From Streptomyces sp. AP-93 (lineage in GTDB: Bacteria > Actinomycetota > Actinomycetes > Streptomycetales > Streptomycetaceae): DNA of 64,000 bases. Location of the stretch: the NCBI RefSeq assembly GCF_022808175.1, contig NZ_JALGBX010000002.1, forward strand, positions 545,102 to 609,101, given 5' to 3'. Below, in pieces: positions 18,410 through 26,054 of the stretch (its first letter is position 1; the number at the start of each line of letters is the position of its first letter). The translations under genes were made by a program, and so were the position numbers. The notes beneath the pieces were generated by a model. That model had not been told where the DNA came from. It saw nothing but the letters and a program-made list of their open reading frames with translations, and searched no databases.

Positions 18410-18964
18410 ATGACCACCACCACGCCGGCCCGCACGACCGCGAGGACGGCCGCCCTCGTCAGTGAGATCCGTACGGTCGTGGACCGGGGACTGGCCCCCG
18501 ACCTGACCGCCTACCTGGTCGGCGAACGCCTCGCCCCGCACCTGGGGACGCCCGGTCTGCTCACCGCCGGGCAGCGCGAGGGTCACCCCGACCGCTACCG
18601 GCAGCACGTCCTGCACGCGGAGCCGGACGGAAGCTTCTCCGTGGTGGCCCTGGTGTGGCTGCCGGGCCAGGAGACCGCCATCCACGACCACGTCTCGTGG
18701 TGCGTGGCCGGTGTGCACGAGGGGGAGGAGAGCGAGCTCCGCTACCGCCTCGCCCCCGCCACGGCCACCACCGGCGCCCGGCTGGTGGCGACCGAGCACG
18801 TGGTCAACGGCCCCGGTGAGGTCTGCGGATTCGCCCCGCCCGGCGACATCCACAAGGTCCGCAACTCCTGTCGCACGAAGGCGATATCCCTGCACGTCTA
18901 CGGCGCCGACGTCGTACGCCTGGGCAGCAGTGTCCGCCGCGTCTACACGCTCCCGACCGACTGA
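18410..18964 (+). CDS. Cysteine dioxygenase family protein
   Basis: 184 aa from ATG at 18410; an in-frame start at 18374 is possible. The cupin shows the iron ligands of thiol dioxygenases: HxH in ETAIHDHVSWC and a third His in GDIHKVRN. Cys and Tyr residues suited to the Cys-Tyr cofactor are present (SWCVAG, VYGAD). The family oxidises cysteine to cysteine sulfinate. Its TGA overlaps the ATG of the YeiH-type transporter by 1 nt, so the two genes are translationally coupled. Confidence 0.92.
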   Translation: MTTTTPARTTARTAALVSEIRTVVDRGLAPDLTAYLVGERLAPHLGTPGLLTAGQREGHPDRYRQHVLHAEPDGSFSVVALVWLPGQETAIHDHVSWCVAGVHEGEESELRYRLAPATATTGARLVATEHVVNGPGEVCGFAPPGDIHKVRNSCRTKAISLHVYGADVVRLGSSVRRVYTLPTD

Positions 18965-20022
18965 TGGCCCTGCTGAACCGCCCGGTGCGCGGGGCGGGAT
19001 CACCGGATCCGGGCGATGTTTCACGTGAAACATCGTCATCATGGCCCGGGTTGGGCCTCGCGGCGGCCGGAGTCCTGGCGGCCTGGTCGGTGCACCGGCT
19101 GGCGCCCTGGGCGCCGATGCTGACGGTGTCGGTGGTGCTCGGCATCGCCGCGGCCCACCTCCCCCGTCTACGGGGCTTCGTACGGGGCCCCGCGCGCCCT
19201 GGCCTGTCCCTGGCAGGGCGGCGCCTGATGCGGATCGGTATCGTCCTGCTGGGCCTGGCACTGGGGCTGGACGAGGTGCTCCGGCTGGGCTGGGCCACCG
19301 TGGCGATGGTGGGCGCGGTGGTGGCGGCGACCTTCCTCGGTACCCTCTGGCTCGGCCGGCGGCTCGGACTCCCCGGGGACCAGCCGTTGCTGATCGCCAC
19401 CGGGTACTCGATCTGCGGAGCCTCGGCCATCGGAGCCGTCAGCCAGGTATCGGGCAGCGACGAGGAGGACGTGGCCTCCTCGGTGGCCCTGGTCACCCTG
19501 TGCGGAACCCTCGCCATCGCCGTCCTCCCGCTCCTCCAGTCTCCACTCGGACTCTCCGACCCGGATTTCGGCCGCTGGGTGGGCGCGAGCGTCCACGACG
19601 TCGGCCAGGTAGTGGCGACCGCCCAGACGGCCGGGCCCGGAGCCCTCGGCGAAGCGGTGCTGGTCAAGCTGATGCGCGTGGCGATGCTGGCCCCGCTGGT
19701 CGCCGTGGTGGCCTTCTCCGTACGGGCCCACAGGCGCGGAATACGCACCTCATCGGGCCGCAGGCCGGCCCCCGTGCCGCTGTTCGTGGCCGGGTTCCTC
19801 GCGGCAGCCGCGCTGCGCGCCACCGGGCTACTGCCCGGCGTAGCGCTGGAGTGGGCGCACACGGCCCAGGAACTGCTGCTGGCCGCCGCCCTGTTCGGCC
19901 TGGGCAGCGCGGTCCACCTGCCCACCCTGTCCCGTACCGGCGGCCGGGCCGCTCTCCTGGGCCTCGCGGCCTGGGTGGTGGTGGCCGGAGCCTCGTACGC
20001 GGGTGTCCTCCTCACCACCTAA
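18964..20022 (+). CDS. YeiH-type (UPF0324) putative sulfate/sulfur-compound exporter
   Basis: 352 aa with about ten transmembrane helices. The family signature GYSICGASAIGAVS (about 140-153) is present. The gene overlaps the stop of the cysteine dioxygenase gene. Export of sulfite or sulfate formed from cysteine sulfinate would fit this pairing, but the substrate is inferred. In E. coli yeiH is controlled by the LysR protein YeiE; here a LysR gene is two genes upstream. A parS site lies in frame near codons 18-23. Confidence 0.88.
   Translation: MALLNRPVRGAGSPDPGDVSRETSSSWPGLGLAAAGVLAAWSVHRLAPWAPMLTVSVVLGIAAAHLPRLRGFVRGPARPGLSLAGRRLMRIGIVLLGLALGLDEVLRLGWATVAMVGAVVAATFLGTLWLGRRLGLPGDQPLLIATGYSICGASAIGAVSQVSGSDEEDVASSVALVTLCGTLAIAVLPLLQSPLGLSDPDFGRWVGASVHDVGQVVATAQTAGPGALGEAVLVKLMRVAMLAPLVAVVAFSVRAHRRGIRTSSGRRPAPVPLFVAGFLAAAALRATGLLPGVALEWAHTAQELLLAAALFGLGSAVHLPTLSRTGGRAALLGLAAWVVVAGASYAGVLLTT
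19017..19032. promoter_or_regulatory. parS site 2 (intragenic)
   Basis: Perfect TGTTTCACGTGAAACA inside the 5' part of the yeiH-like gene, read as DVSRETS, the same peptide as at parS site 1. The site occupies the variable N-terminus before the first helix, where sequence constraint is low. Confidence 0.95.
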
Positions 20023-20156
20023 CCGGAGTTGGCCATTTCCTGGCCGGAACCGACCGAACGTTCCGACTGGTGCCTGACATCTCGTTCCCGGCGTGCCACT
20101 CTGCCCCCGATCCGCACCGACAACTCTTCATCCGGGCACGGCAGAAGGAGTCATGC

Positions 20157-21116
20157 GTGAATCGCCATCGGACAGCCATATCGGTCTTGCTCGCGACGGG
20201 GGCCCTGCTCGCGGGTGCGTTGACGGCGGCCTCCCCCTCGGCCGCCGCGCAGCGCCCCGCGCCGGGCTCCTGGTCGGCCGAGCGGATGCGGGCCGCCACC
20301 CCGCTGGACATCACGGCCACCCCGGGCATTGCCGCCCCGGGCGCGGCCGCCCGTACGGCGCCCACCACCGCGGAGCGCCCCACGACCATCGCCCCGACCC
20401 CGGCGAGCGACTCCGCCACGGCCCTCCCCGCGGCCTTCCCCCAGCCGGGCGGAGCCTGGACGTCCGGTGGCGCGGTGGTCAAAACCTCGGGCCGGGTCTT
20501 CTTCACCTTCAACGGGAAGAGCGCCTCCTGCTCGGGCGACTCGATCACCAGCGCCAACGGCAGCACGGTGATCACCGCCGGCCACTGCGTGAAGTACCAG
20601 GGCGCCTGGCACACCGACTGGATCTTCGTCCCGGGGTACGACAACGGGAACGCGCCCTACGGGCAGTGGAGGGCCACCAAGACCTTCGCGACCGACCAGT
20701 GGGTGGCGAGCGAGGACATGAACATGGACGTCGGCCTGGCGGTCGTCGCACCGCTGAACGGACGGACGCTCAGCCAGACCGTCGGAGCCCAGGGCATCGT
20801 CTTCAACGGCGGCTACAACAAGAAGATGTACGCCTTCGGCTTCCCGGCGGCGGCCCCGTACGACGGCACCAAACTCGTGTACTGCAGCGGCAACAGCGGC
20901 AAGGACTTCCTGCTGACCAAGGACCACAGCCTGCCGTGCAACATGACCGGCGGCTCCAGCGGCGGCCCTTGGTTCCAGGACTTCAACGAGGCGACCGGCC
21001 TGGGCACCCAGGTCTCCGTGAACAGCTTCGGCTACACGTTCCTCCCGAACCGCATGTTCGGCCCGTACTTCGGCAACGAGGCGAAGGCGGCCTACGACAA
21101 GGCCCAGACCGCCTGA
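20157..21116 (+). CDS. Secreted trypsin-like serine protease
   Basis: 319 aa from GTG at 20157, 6 nt after GAAGGAG. A Sec signal peptide with cleavage near SAAAQRP (about 33) is followed by a Pro/Ala/Thr-rich propeptide or linker (to about 100). The catalytic residues are His in VITAGHC, Asp in DMNMDVGLAVV and Ser in TGGSSGGPW. Two or three disulfides are likely. This glutamyl-endopeptidase/trypsin-like family is common among Streptomyces extracellular proteases. It ends 57 bp before tRNA-Ser. Confidence 0.92.
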   Translation: MNRHRTAISVLLATGALLAGALTAASPSAAAQRPAPGSWSAERMRAATPLDITATPGIAAPGAAARTAPTTAERPTTIAPTPASDSATALPAAFPQPGGAWTSGGAVVKTSGRVFFTFNGKSASCSGDSITSANGSTVITAGHCVKYQGAWHTDWIFVPGYDNGNAPYGQWRATKTFATDQWVASEDMNMDVGLAVVAPLNGRTLSQTVGAQGIVFNGGYNKKMYAFGFPAAAPYDGTKLVYCSGNSGKDFLLTKDHSLPCNMTGGSSGGPWFQDFNEATGLGTQVSVNSFGYTFLPNRMFGPYFGNEAKAAYDKAQTA

Positions 21117-21173
21117 CCCTCCGAGAATCCCCAGCGCCGCCCACCCCCACCGCCCGGTACTCTGTACCCGCCA

Positions 21174-21260
21174 GGTGGGTTGCCCGAGCGGCCTAAGGGA
21201 ACGGTCTTGAAAACCGTCGTGGCAGCGATGTCACCGTGGGTTCAAATCCCACACCCACCG
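21174..21260 (+). tRNA. tRNA-Ser(TGA)
   Basis: Full class II tRNA. The acceptor stem GGTGGGT pairs with ACCCACC (21253-21259) and the discriminator is G. The anticodon loop CTTGAAA has TGA at 21208-21210. The variable arm GTGGC-AGCGAT-GTCAC and T arm GTGGGTTCAAATCCCAC are intact. CCA is encoded directly after (21261-21263). Its 3' half is the attachment site of the AICE, so the 3' end of this gene is provided by the attL junction. Confidence 0.97.
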
Positions 21261-21332
21261 CCAGGTCAGAGAAGTAGCAGGTCAGAGGGCGGGCACCCGA
21301 TTCGGGTGCCCGCCCTCTCTGCTCACCCTGTC
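21205..21332 (+). repeat. attL of the AICE
   Basis: Runs from the anticodon loop of tRNA-Ser (TCTTGAAAACCGTCGTGGC) through the encoded CCA and past the downstream hairpin to CTCACCCTGTC. The copy at 36168-36293 matches except for a 2-nt difference in the variable-arm loop and two substitutions in the hairpin. The arms of the tRNA are intact on this side. Confidence 0.9.
21284..21318 (+). terminator. tRNA-Ser terminator inside attL
   Basis: AGAGGGCGGGCACCCG (21284-21299) pairs with CGGGTGCCCGCCCTCT (21303-21318) with a 3-nt loop, 24 nt after the tRNA. The same hairpin is duplicated in attR at 36245-36279. Confidence 0.88.
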
Positions 21333-21373
21333 TCACCTTGGATCGCCCGTATCCCGCTGTTGACCAGCACGTA

Positions 21374-21391
21374 TGGGCCATGTGTGGGCCA
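21374..21391. repeat. Candidate integrase arm-type site, left
   Basis: The 18-mer TGGGCCATGTGTGGGCCA lies between attL and the integrase stop codon. The same 18-mer occurs at 36076-36093, just inside attR, in the same orientation. Each contains two TGGGCCA half units. Their position fits arm-type binding sites of a tyrosine integrase. Confidence 0.7.
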
Positions 21392-21402
21392 GATCCGGGG
21401 GC

Positions 21403-22788
21403 TTACCCGCCGCTGAGACCCTTCTCGATGAGCTCGTTCGCTCGGGACTGCTGACCCTTCAGGATCTTGGCGTAGAAGCGGAAGAGCACCGTGAGGCTGT
21501 GCCCGGCTCGTTGCGCGACCTCCATCGGGTCCACGCCGGAGTTGATCCACAGGGACACCCCCGCGTGCCGGAGCGAGTACGGCACGTCTGCGAGTGGCGT
21601 CTTGGCCTCTTCCGCCGGCAGGGCCTTGTGTCGCGCCGCATCCCAGAGGTTGCAGTACTCCGTCGAGCGGACCCGTCCCCCCTGCGCGGCCCGGAAGAGG
21701 CGACCGTCGTCGGCGACCCCGTACTTCTCCTTGTGGTCCCGGAGCATCGTGGTCAGGACGGGCGGGATGGGTACGGACCTTGTTGCTGTTCGGGCCCGCC
21801 GCTTCAGTCCGCGCTGCTCGAACGACTGCCCGTCGTCGGTCCACCCCGAGCCGACCTCGGGACGGCTTCCCGCGAGGACCAGCTCTCCCCACCCGGTTGC
21901 GGGCAAGGTGCAGTCAGAGGCGCGCAGGGCAGCGATCTCCGAAGGGCGCATGGCCGCGTAGTACAGGCAGCCGAAGAAGGCGGCCATGTGCTCCCCCCGG
22001 CCGCCGGACTGCCTTACGGCGTCGATCAGAGCCGCGGCCTGATCGGGGTTGGGTACGTACCGGAAATCGACCTCGTCGTCCTTGTCGGGCGCGGTCCAGT
22101 CGAGACGGCCGAGGGGGTTCGCGGGGAGGGTGCCGCGCTCCACGGCGTAGCGCAGAGCGTTGCTCATGACCATGCGCTTCCGGTTCACCGTGTTGTCCGC
22201 AGCGGGCTTTCCGTTGAGCTTCTTGGACAGGGCATCAAGGGCCCCACGTAGGCGGTCGGACCGCGCAACCTCGGTCATCTTGACCGTGCTCGATGCGACC
22301 CAGGCGAGGGCGGCTGCGATGTCCTCCGGCGGCGTCTCGACCTCGTGCCGCAGACGAAGAGGTCCGTCGTCTGCCTGTACTGCGCGGAACGCCCACCCGT
22401 ACAGAGCCTTCCGCAAGACGGCGGAGTCGGGAGCGCCGCGTGAGCTGGAAACGAACGCCGGCGTCACGGTGGCGAACGTCTCGGCGATGCTCGCGCGGTG
22501 CTTGGCTGCGGCCTTCGGCCACTTCATCAGCACGTAGGCCGTGGCGTGCTCGTACCACGTAGGCGTACTCAGGGCTTCGAACTCCGAGGCCGGCAGACCG
22601 GTCTGCTCGTCGAACTGTTCCCGGTTCCGCAGCGCGGCGAGCAGTTCGGAACGGCGACCGTCAGCCTGCACCTTGAGCTTGAAGCTTCGGGAGTGCGGCC
22701 GCTCCCCTGCTCGCCACCGAAGCTCGAACGGCTTGGGGCGCCCCTTCCGCTCCCGGATGGACCAGATGTCAACGTCGTACGTCAGCAT
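21403..22788 (-). CDS. int: Tyrosine site-specific integrase of the AICE
   Basis: 461 aa. The C-terminal phage-integrase domain (about 250-450) shows catalytic Arg in AAMRPSEIAAL, the LRH box in VPYSLRHAGVSLW, His in QRAGHS and the nucleophile Tyr in LFRFYAK. The usual first His of the HxLRH box is Tyr here. The stop is 71 bp inside attL, the normal place for an AICE integrase. The ribosome site GGAGAGA lies 4 nt before the ATG and is in a hairpin. It catalyses recombination between attP and the tRNA-Ser attB. Confidence 0.95.
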   Translation of the reverse strand: MLTYDVDIWSIRERKGRPKPFELRWRAGERPHSRSFKLKVQADGRRSELLAALRNREQFDEQTGLPASEFEALSTPTWYEHATAYVLMKWPKAAAKHRASIAETFATVTPAFVSSSRGAPDSAVLRKALYGWAFRAVQADDGPLRLRHEVETPPEDIAAALAWVASSTVKMTEVARSDRLRGALDALSKKLNGKPAADNTVNRKRMVMSNALRYAVERGTLPANPLGRLDWTAPDKDDEVDFRYVPNPDQAAALIDAVRQSGGRGEHMAAFFGCLYYAAMRPSEIAALRASDCTLPATGWGELVLAGSRPEVGSGWTDDGQSFEQRGLKRRARTATRSVPIPPVLTTMLRDHKEKYGVADDGRLFRAAQGGRVRSTEYCNLWDAARHKALPAEEAKTPLADVPYSLRHAGVSLWINSGVDPMEVAQRAGHSLTVLFRFYAKILKGQQSRANELIEKGLSGG

Positions 22789-22790
22789 TT

Positions 22791-22836
22791 TCTCTCCAAC
22801 TGGAGAGAGGGCCCACCGAAGGGTGGGCCCTCTCTC
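22791..22836 (-). promoter_or_regulatory. Overlapping hairpins covering the int ribosome binding site
   Basis: In the minus-strand transcript, a 15-bp hairpin with a UUCG-type loop (arms 22803-22817 and 22822-22836) shares its CTCTCTCC arm with a second hairpin, TCTCTCCA/TGGAGAGA (22791-22808). The second hairpin buries the GGAGAGA Shine-Dalgarno sequence of int. The two structures are mutually exclusive, so this looks like an attenuator or translational switch between xis and int. Confidence 0.6.
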
Positions 22837-22849
22837 TGGACGGGGCAGG

Positions 22850-23038
22850 TCAGGCGGCGACTTCCTCGCACTCGGACAGCCAGGCGTCCAGATCCGCGCG
22901 GCGAACGCGGAGCTGGCCGTTGGGCAGCTTGATGAGCCGCGGGCCTTGTCCCCGTGCGCGCATCCGGTAGAACGCGGCTCGGCTCATGCCGATCTCTGCC
23001 AGTACTTCGAGGAGCTTGAGCATCTGTGGGCGGGCCAT
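22850..23038 (-). CDS. xis: Excisionase (helix-turn-helix, MerR-like)
   Basis: 62 aa. The HTH_17-type fold is clear: LLEVLAEIGMSRAAFYRMR (recognition helix) followed by GPRLIKLPNGQLRVRRADLDAWL (wing). This is the usual small excisionase or recombination directionality factor, encoded upstream of int in AICEs. The hairpin pair at 22791-22836 separates it from int, so the two may be differentially expressed. Confidence 0.92.
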   Translation of the reverse strand: MARPQMLKLLEVLAEIGMSRAAFYRMRARGQGPRLIKLPNGQLRVRRADLDAWLSECEEVAA

Positions 23039-23089
23039 GGACGTCTCTCCTTCGAGACCACGGGAGGGCTTCCCTCCCTCTTGGGAAGT

Positions 23090-23323
23090 CCGCTACATCC
23101 GCTACGCCGCTACATCGCAGGTCAGCGGGGGTGCGGGTGTAGCGGAGGGGTTCGATGTAGCGGCTACATCCCGCTTCACGGCTTCTCGGGCCGGGCCCAG
23201 GGTGCGCCGGGACCGGCCTGCCGAGGGGCTCGTGGGGGCAGGGGTGTAGCCGCTACATCTGGGGTTGCCGCTACGCGAGCACCGGCTGTGAGCTGGTCTG
23301 TAGCGGCGTAGCGGATGTAGCGG
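23090..23323. repeat. Iteron-like CCGCTACATC repeats, candidate AICE replication origin
   Basis: At least nine copies of CCGCTACATC or its complement GATGTAGCGG (some with ACGC in place of ACAT) lie between xis and the end of the DUF3631 gene. They are at 23090, 23099, 23107, 23137, 23154, 23162, 23244, 23250, 23268 and three in tandem at 23299-23323. Two pairs form inverted repeats (23154-23170 and 23244-23259). The last group overlaps the 3' coding end of the DUF3631 gene, where it encodes its Ser/Ala/Thr-rich tail. Iterons next to the replication ATPase suggest an origin; this is inference. Confidence 0.7.
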
Positions 23324-24449
23324 AGTTCTGCGGCGGCGGGCAGTAGCGGGTCCACGCGTCTTGGAGGTCCACGGCGTAGTAGCCCTTGAGGATGCCGCCG
23401 GCGGTGCGGATGTTCCGGGAGACGATCGGCTCGTCGTTGCCGGTCCGGTACTCCTTGAGCATCTTCGACAGGCTGCGGGAGTCGAGCGGCTTGCCGTCGA
23501 TGTCGGCCCAGGGCGCGTCTTCCAGGGCGTTGAGCCGGTCGAGGACGGCGATGGTGGGCAGTTTGTCGAGTCCGATCAGGACGTGGTCGCGCAGGTCGGT
23601 GAGCAGCCGGATGCCCAGCGATGCCTTGCCGTTCGACTGCGACGACTTGATCAGCTCGATGCAGGCCGCTCGGGCCCGCTCGGGCCAGTCGCCGCCAGCC
23701 GCGTCGGCGACGGCGAGGAGCGGCTCCCAGACGTCGGCGGGGCGGTCCGTGACGCCTTCGGGCATCGCGGGCCATGTGGCCTTGACCTTGTCACGGACCT
23801 GGTCGGCCCAGAGGGCGAGGCGGTCTCGGATCGCGTTGCCCTGCTGCTCGTGGGTGCCGAGACGGTAGGGCTCGACCTTCTCGTTGGGGGCGCGGCGCCG
23901 CATGCGGATGATGACCGAGCGGTCCAGGATTGTGTCGGGCAGTCCGCCAAGGCCGGCCATGGCCACGGCGCAGTAGGACGGGAAGCCCTGCACGGTCTGG
24001 TTGGCACCGTCACCGACGCACCGGTACATCAGCCGTCCGCGTCGGTGTCCGGCGTTGAGGAAGCCGCGGAGCTGCTCGTTGTCTCCAGCTTTGGGGCCGA
24101 ACACGGTGTCGATCTCGTCGTAGAGGATCGTGGGCCGCTCCCCCTCGATACCGGCGACGGACCGGAACAGCGCGGACGGGGAGGCGTCCACGGCGGCCAT
24201 CTTGTTGGGTACGAGCGTCTCCATGATCTCCAGGGCTCGGGACTTTCCGGAGCCGGGTTCCGGGGAGAGGAACGCGATGCGGGGGGTGGAGTCGAACGCG
24301 TCGAGCAGGTGCGCGTGTGCATCCCACAGGGCGACGGCGACGTAGGCGCCCTCCCTGGGGAAGATGTTGAACCGGCGGTGGAAGGCCTCCACCTCGTCGA
24401 GCAGCGCGGCACCGTCGATGGGCGCGGCCTGGGGCTTGGGGTCGCTCAT
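23271..24449 (-). CDS. DUF3631 replication-associated ATPase of the AICE
   Basis: 392 aa from ATG at 24449. An ATPase core has Walker A GSGKS (66-70, in LSPEPGSGKSRAL) and Walker B ILYDEID (about 104-110). The DUF3631 domain occupies the second half (about 180-370). Proteins with this domain accompany prim-pol proteins in actinomycete mobile elements, and together they are thought to replace a classical Rep. The start overlaps the upstream stop (ATGA), so it is co-translated with the small protein and prim-pol. Iterons overlap its 3' end. Confidence 0.88.
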   Translation of the reverse strand: MSDPKPQAAPIDGAALLDEVEAFHRRFNIFPREGAYVAVALWDAHAHLLDAFDSTPRIAFLSPEPGSGKSRALEIMETLVPNKMAAVDASPSALFRSVAGIEGERPTILYDEIDTVFGPKAGDNEQLRGFLNAGHRRGRLMYRCVGDGANQTVQGFPSYCAVAMAGLGGLPDTILDRSVIIRMRRRAPNEKVEPYRLGTHEQQGNAIRDRLALWADQVRDKVKATWPAMPEGVTDRPADVWEPLLAVADAAGGDWPERARAACIELIKSSQSNGKASLGIRLLTDLRDHVLIGLDKLPTIAVLDRLNALEDAPWADIDGKPLDSRSLSKMLKEYRTGNDEPIVSRNIRTAGGILKGYYAVDLQDAWTRYCPPPQNSATSATPLQTSSQPVLA

Positions 24450-24802
24450 CAGGCGGCCTTCCCTTCCTGGGATACGAGCTGGGGGCAGACGGTGCGGTGG
24501 CGCACGTGGTCGTCGATCAGCGCGAGCGCGCGGGTCTGGCCGGCGGCGAACAGGTCCCGCCCGCACTGGCACCAGGACCGGGCGGACGGGGTGACGCCGC
24601 GGCCAGGGGCACTGATGTGGAGCCAGGCGACGGGCCGGCGTCCGTCGTCGAAGGACGGGTTCGAGCGAACAGATGAAAGGACGCCTTCGGCGACGACCTT
24701 CGGCGCGCCATTGCCGTCCGTGGCCGGGGCCGGTTCGGCGGAGCTGGGGCCGGTGGGCGCCGGGGTGGGGCCTTCCAAGCGGGGATGAGGTCGGGTGCTC
24801 AT
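24449..24802 (-). CDS. Small AICE protein between prim-pol and DUF3631 ATPase
   Basis: 117 aa from ATG at 24802. It overlaps both neighbours by 4 nt (ATGA junctions), which makes it part of the replication operon. The first half is Pro/Ala-rich; the C-terminal half has a possible zinc site, SWCQCGRDLF with HVRHRTVCPQL. I do not recognise the family. A role as a replication accessory factor is inferred only from its position. Confidence 0.8.
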   Translation of the reverse strand: MSTRPHPRLEGPTPAPTGPSSAEPAPATDGNGAPKVVAEGVLSSVRSNPSFDDGRRPVAWLHISAPGRGVTPSARSWCQCGRDLFAAGQTRALALIDDHVRHRTVCPQLVSQEGKAA

Positions 24803-25719
24803 GCCGCATCCCGGGCCCGGACCGTACGGGCGGAGCTGTCCAGGGCGCTGCGGATCGTGGAGCGGCACTCGGCAGCGGTGAGTCCCCGCTCCTCCCCCGC
24901 TCCTTGGAAGGCCACCTCCACCTCGTCGCGGGCCAGGTCGCCCCATGCGACGAAGCGCCCCACCTTGAAGGCGCACCGGTTGAGCGTGTTGTTCGCCTGC
25001 CCCGCGGGGGCGGTACGGACGACGTTGCACTCGGCGTCCAGCGCTGCGCGGGCCGCGCTGGTGCCGCTGACGGCCGGCGCCACGAGCCGACGGGCCGGGA
25101 CGGGGGCGGGCGGCTGGAGCAGGGGCAGCAGCCAGCCGGGGAACTCGGTGACCGGGGCGGGGTCGGTCACCTCGTACATCCCCGCCGCGGTACTGCTGCC
25201 GGGCGCGACGACGTATCCGCCGTGCGCGCGGGTATCGATGAGCGGACCGAGCTTGCCCGCCGTGTTCCCCAGCCGGATCCCGGACGGGGCGGTGAAGTAC
25301 AGGTGGGACCCGCCGGAGGGGGTCCGGGTGCGGAAGGTGGTGGGGACGGCCTGCCCGGCGCGCTCGCAGAGCGCCGTGAAGTTCTCCGCGCCGCTAGGCG
25401 CGTCCTGACTGCTGTTGGGCTTGGGCGTGTCGAGGTCGATCACGACCAGTCCGGCGGGGCCGGTGGCCAAGCCGATGTTGTACGGCTTGTGCGTCCAGCA
25501 GCGGACGATCGCGGCCCCGTCAGTGGTCGCGCGCTGCTCCCACTTCAGGTGCCCGCCCGCACAGCCGCCGGTGTGGGGGCAGCGGTCTTCGCCATGGAGA
25601 GCGGGGGCCTTCGATCCGGGGTGGAGCGGCAAGACGGGCCAGCCGCGGGCGGCGAGGGCGAGGGCTTCGGCCAGCAGTCGTACCCGGCCGTCTCGCCGGA
25701 TGGGGGCAGGTTGGGTCAT
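24799..25719 (-). CDS. Bifunctional DNA primase/polymerase (prim-pol) of the AICE
   Basis: 306 aa. The prim-pol domain spans about 15-200, with the acidic motif VVIDLDTPK (Asp95/Asp97 region), the SGGSHLYF motif carrying the catalytic His, and DTRAHGGYVVAPGS. A C-terminal helical tail (about 215-306) follows. It would prime and extend DNA during element replication, with the DUF3631 ATPase as partner. It is the first gene of a three-gene coupled operon (prim-pol, small protein, DUF3631). Confidence 0.92.
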   Translation of the reverse strand: MTQPAPIRRDGRVRLLAEALALAARGWPVLPLHPGSKAPALHGEDRCPHTGGCAGGHLKWEQRATTDGAAIVRCWTHKPYNIGLATGPAGLVVIDLDTPKPNSSQDAPSGAENFTALCERAGQAVPTTFRTRTPSGGSHLYFTAPSGIRLGNTAGKLGPLIDTRAHGGYVVAPGSSTAAGMYEVTDPAPVTEFPGWLLPLLQPPAPVPARRLVAPAVSGTSAARAALDAECNVVRTAPAGQANNTLNRCAFKVGRFVAWGDLARDEVEVAFQGAGEERGLTAAECRSTIRSALDSSARTVRARDAA

Positions 25720-25751
25720 GCTTGGGGTCTCCAGTTCTGAGGTTCTGGAAG

Positions 25752-25790
25752 AGGGCGGCCCTGTTCATTGGCGTGAGTGAGGGCCGCCCT
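25752..25790. terminator. Hairpin between transfer-side and replication-side genes
   Basis: Perfect 11-bp stem AGGGCGGCCCT (25752-25762) and AGGGCCGCCCT (25780-25790), 10 nt from the stop of the 81-aa gene and upstream of the prim-pol gene. It probably ends the long transfer transcript. Confidence 0.75.
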
Positions 25791-25799
25791 TCTTGCATG

Positions 25800-26045
25800 T
25801 CAGAAAGGCGGTTCGTCGCTGTAGCCGCCGGAGCGGCGGGGCGGGAGCGGGAGAAGGACCAGTCGGCGGGTTTCGTCCCAGCAGGTGCAGGGCTCCCAGT
25901 CAGTGCCGGCGTACTCGCCGTTGTGGTCGCCGTAGTCGTGGTTGTGGCCACCCTCCCCGAGACAGAGGGGGCACGAAGGCTGGGGAGTATCAGTCAGGAT
26001 CAGGGCCGGGCGAGGCCAGGCGGTTCGGCGGATGCGCAGTCGCAC
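25800..26045 (-). CDS. Small Cys/His-rich AICE protein
   Basis: 81 aa from GTG at 26045, with GAGGAG upstream. It contains CPLCLGEGGHNHDYGDHNG and EPCTCWDETRR, four cysteines and several histidines that look like a zinc knuckle. Such small proteins recur in AICE transfer regions. No function is assigned. It is the last gene of the minus-strand transfer cluster and is followed by a terminator. Confidence 0.75.
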   Translation of the reverse strand: MRLRIRRTAWPRPALILTDTPQPSCPLCLGEGGHNHDYGDHNGEYAGTDWEPCTCWDETRRLVLLPLPPRRSGGYSDEPPF

Positions 26046-26054
26046 GTGTTCTCC

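Noticed and set aside
19041..20156. Long plus-strand frame joining the yeiH-like region to the trypsin-like protease
   Set aside because: The first 370 codons are out of frame with yeiH and lack motifs; the protease starts at GTG 20157 with its own ribosome site and signal peptide.
23090..23323. CRISPR-like array at the CCGCTACATC repeats
   Set aside because: Repeats are 10 bp, in both orientations, irregularly spaced and partly inside a gene; they fit iterons better, and no cas gene is present.
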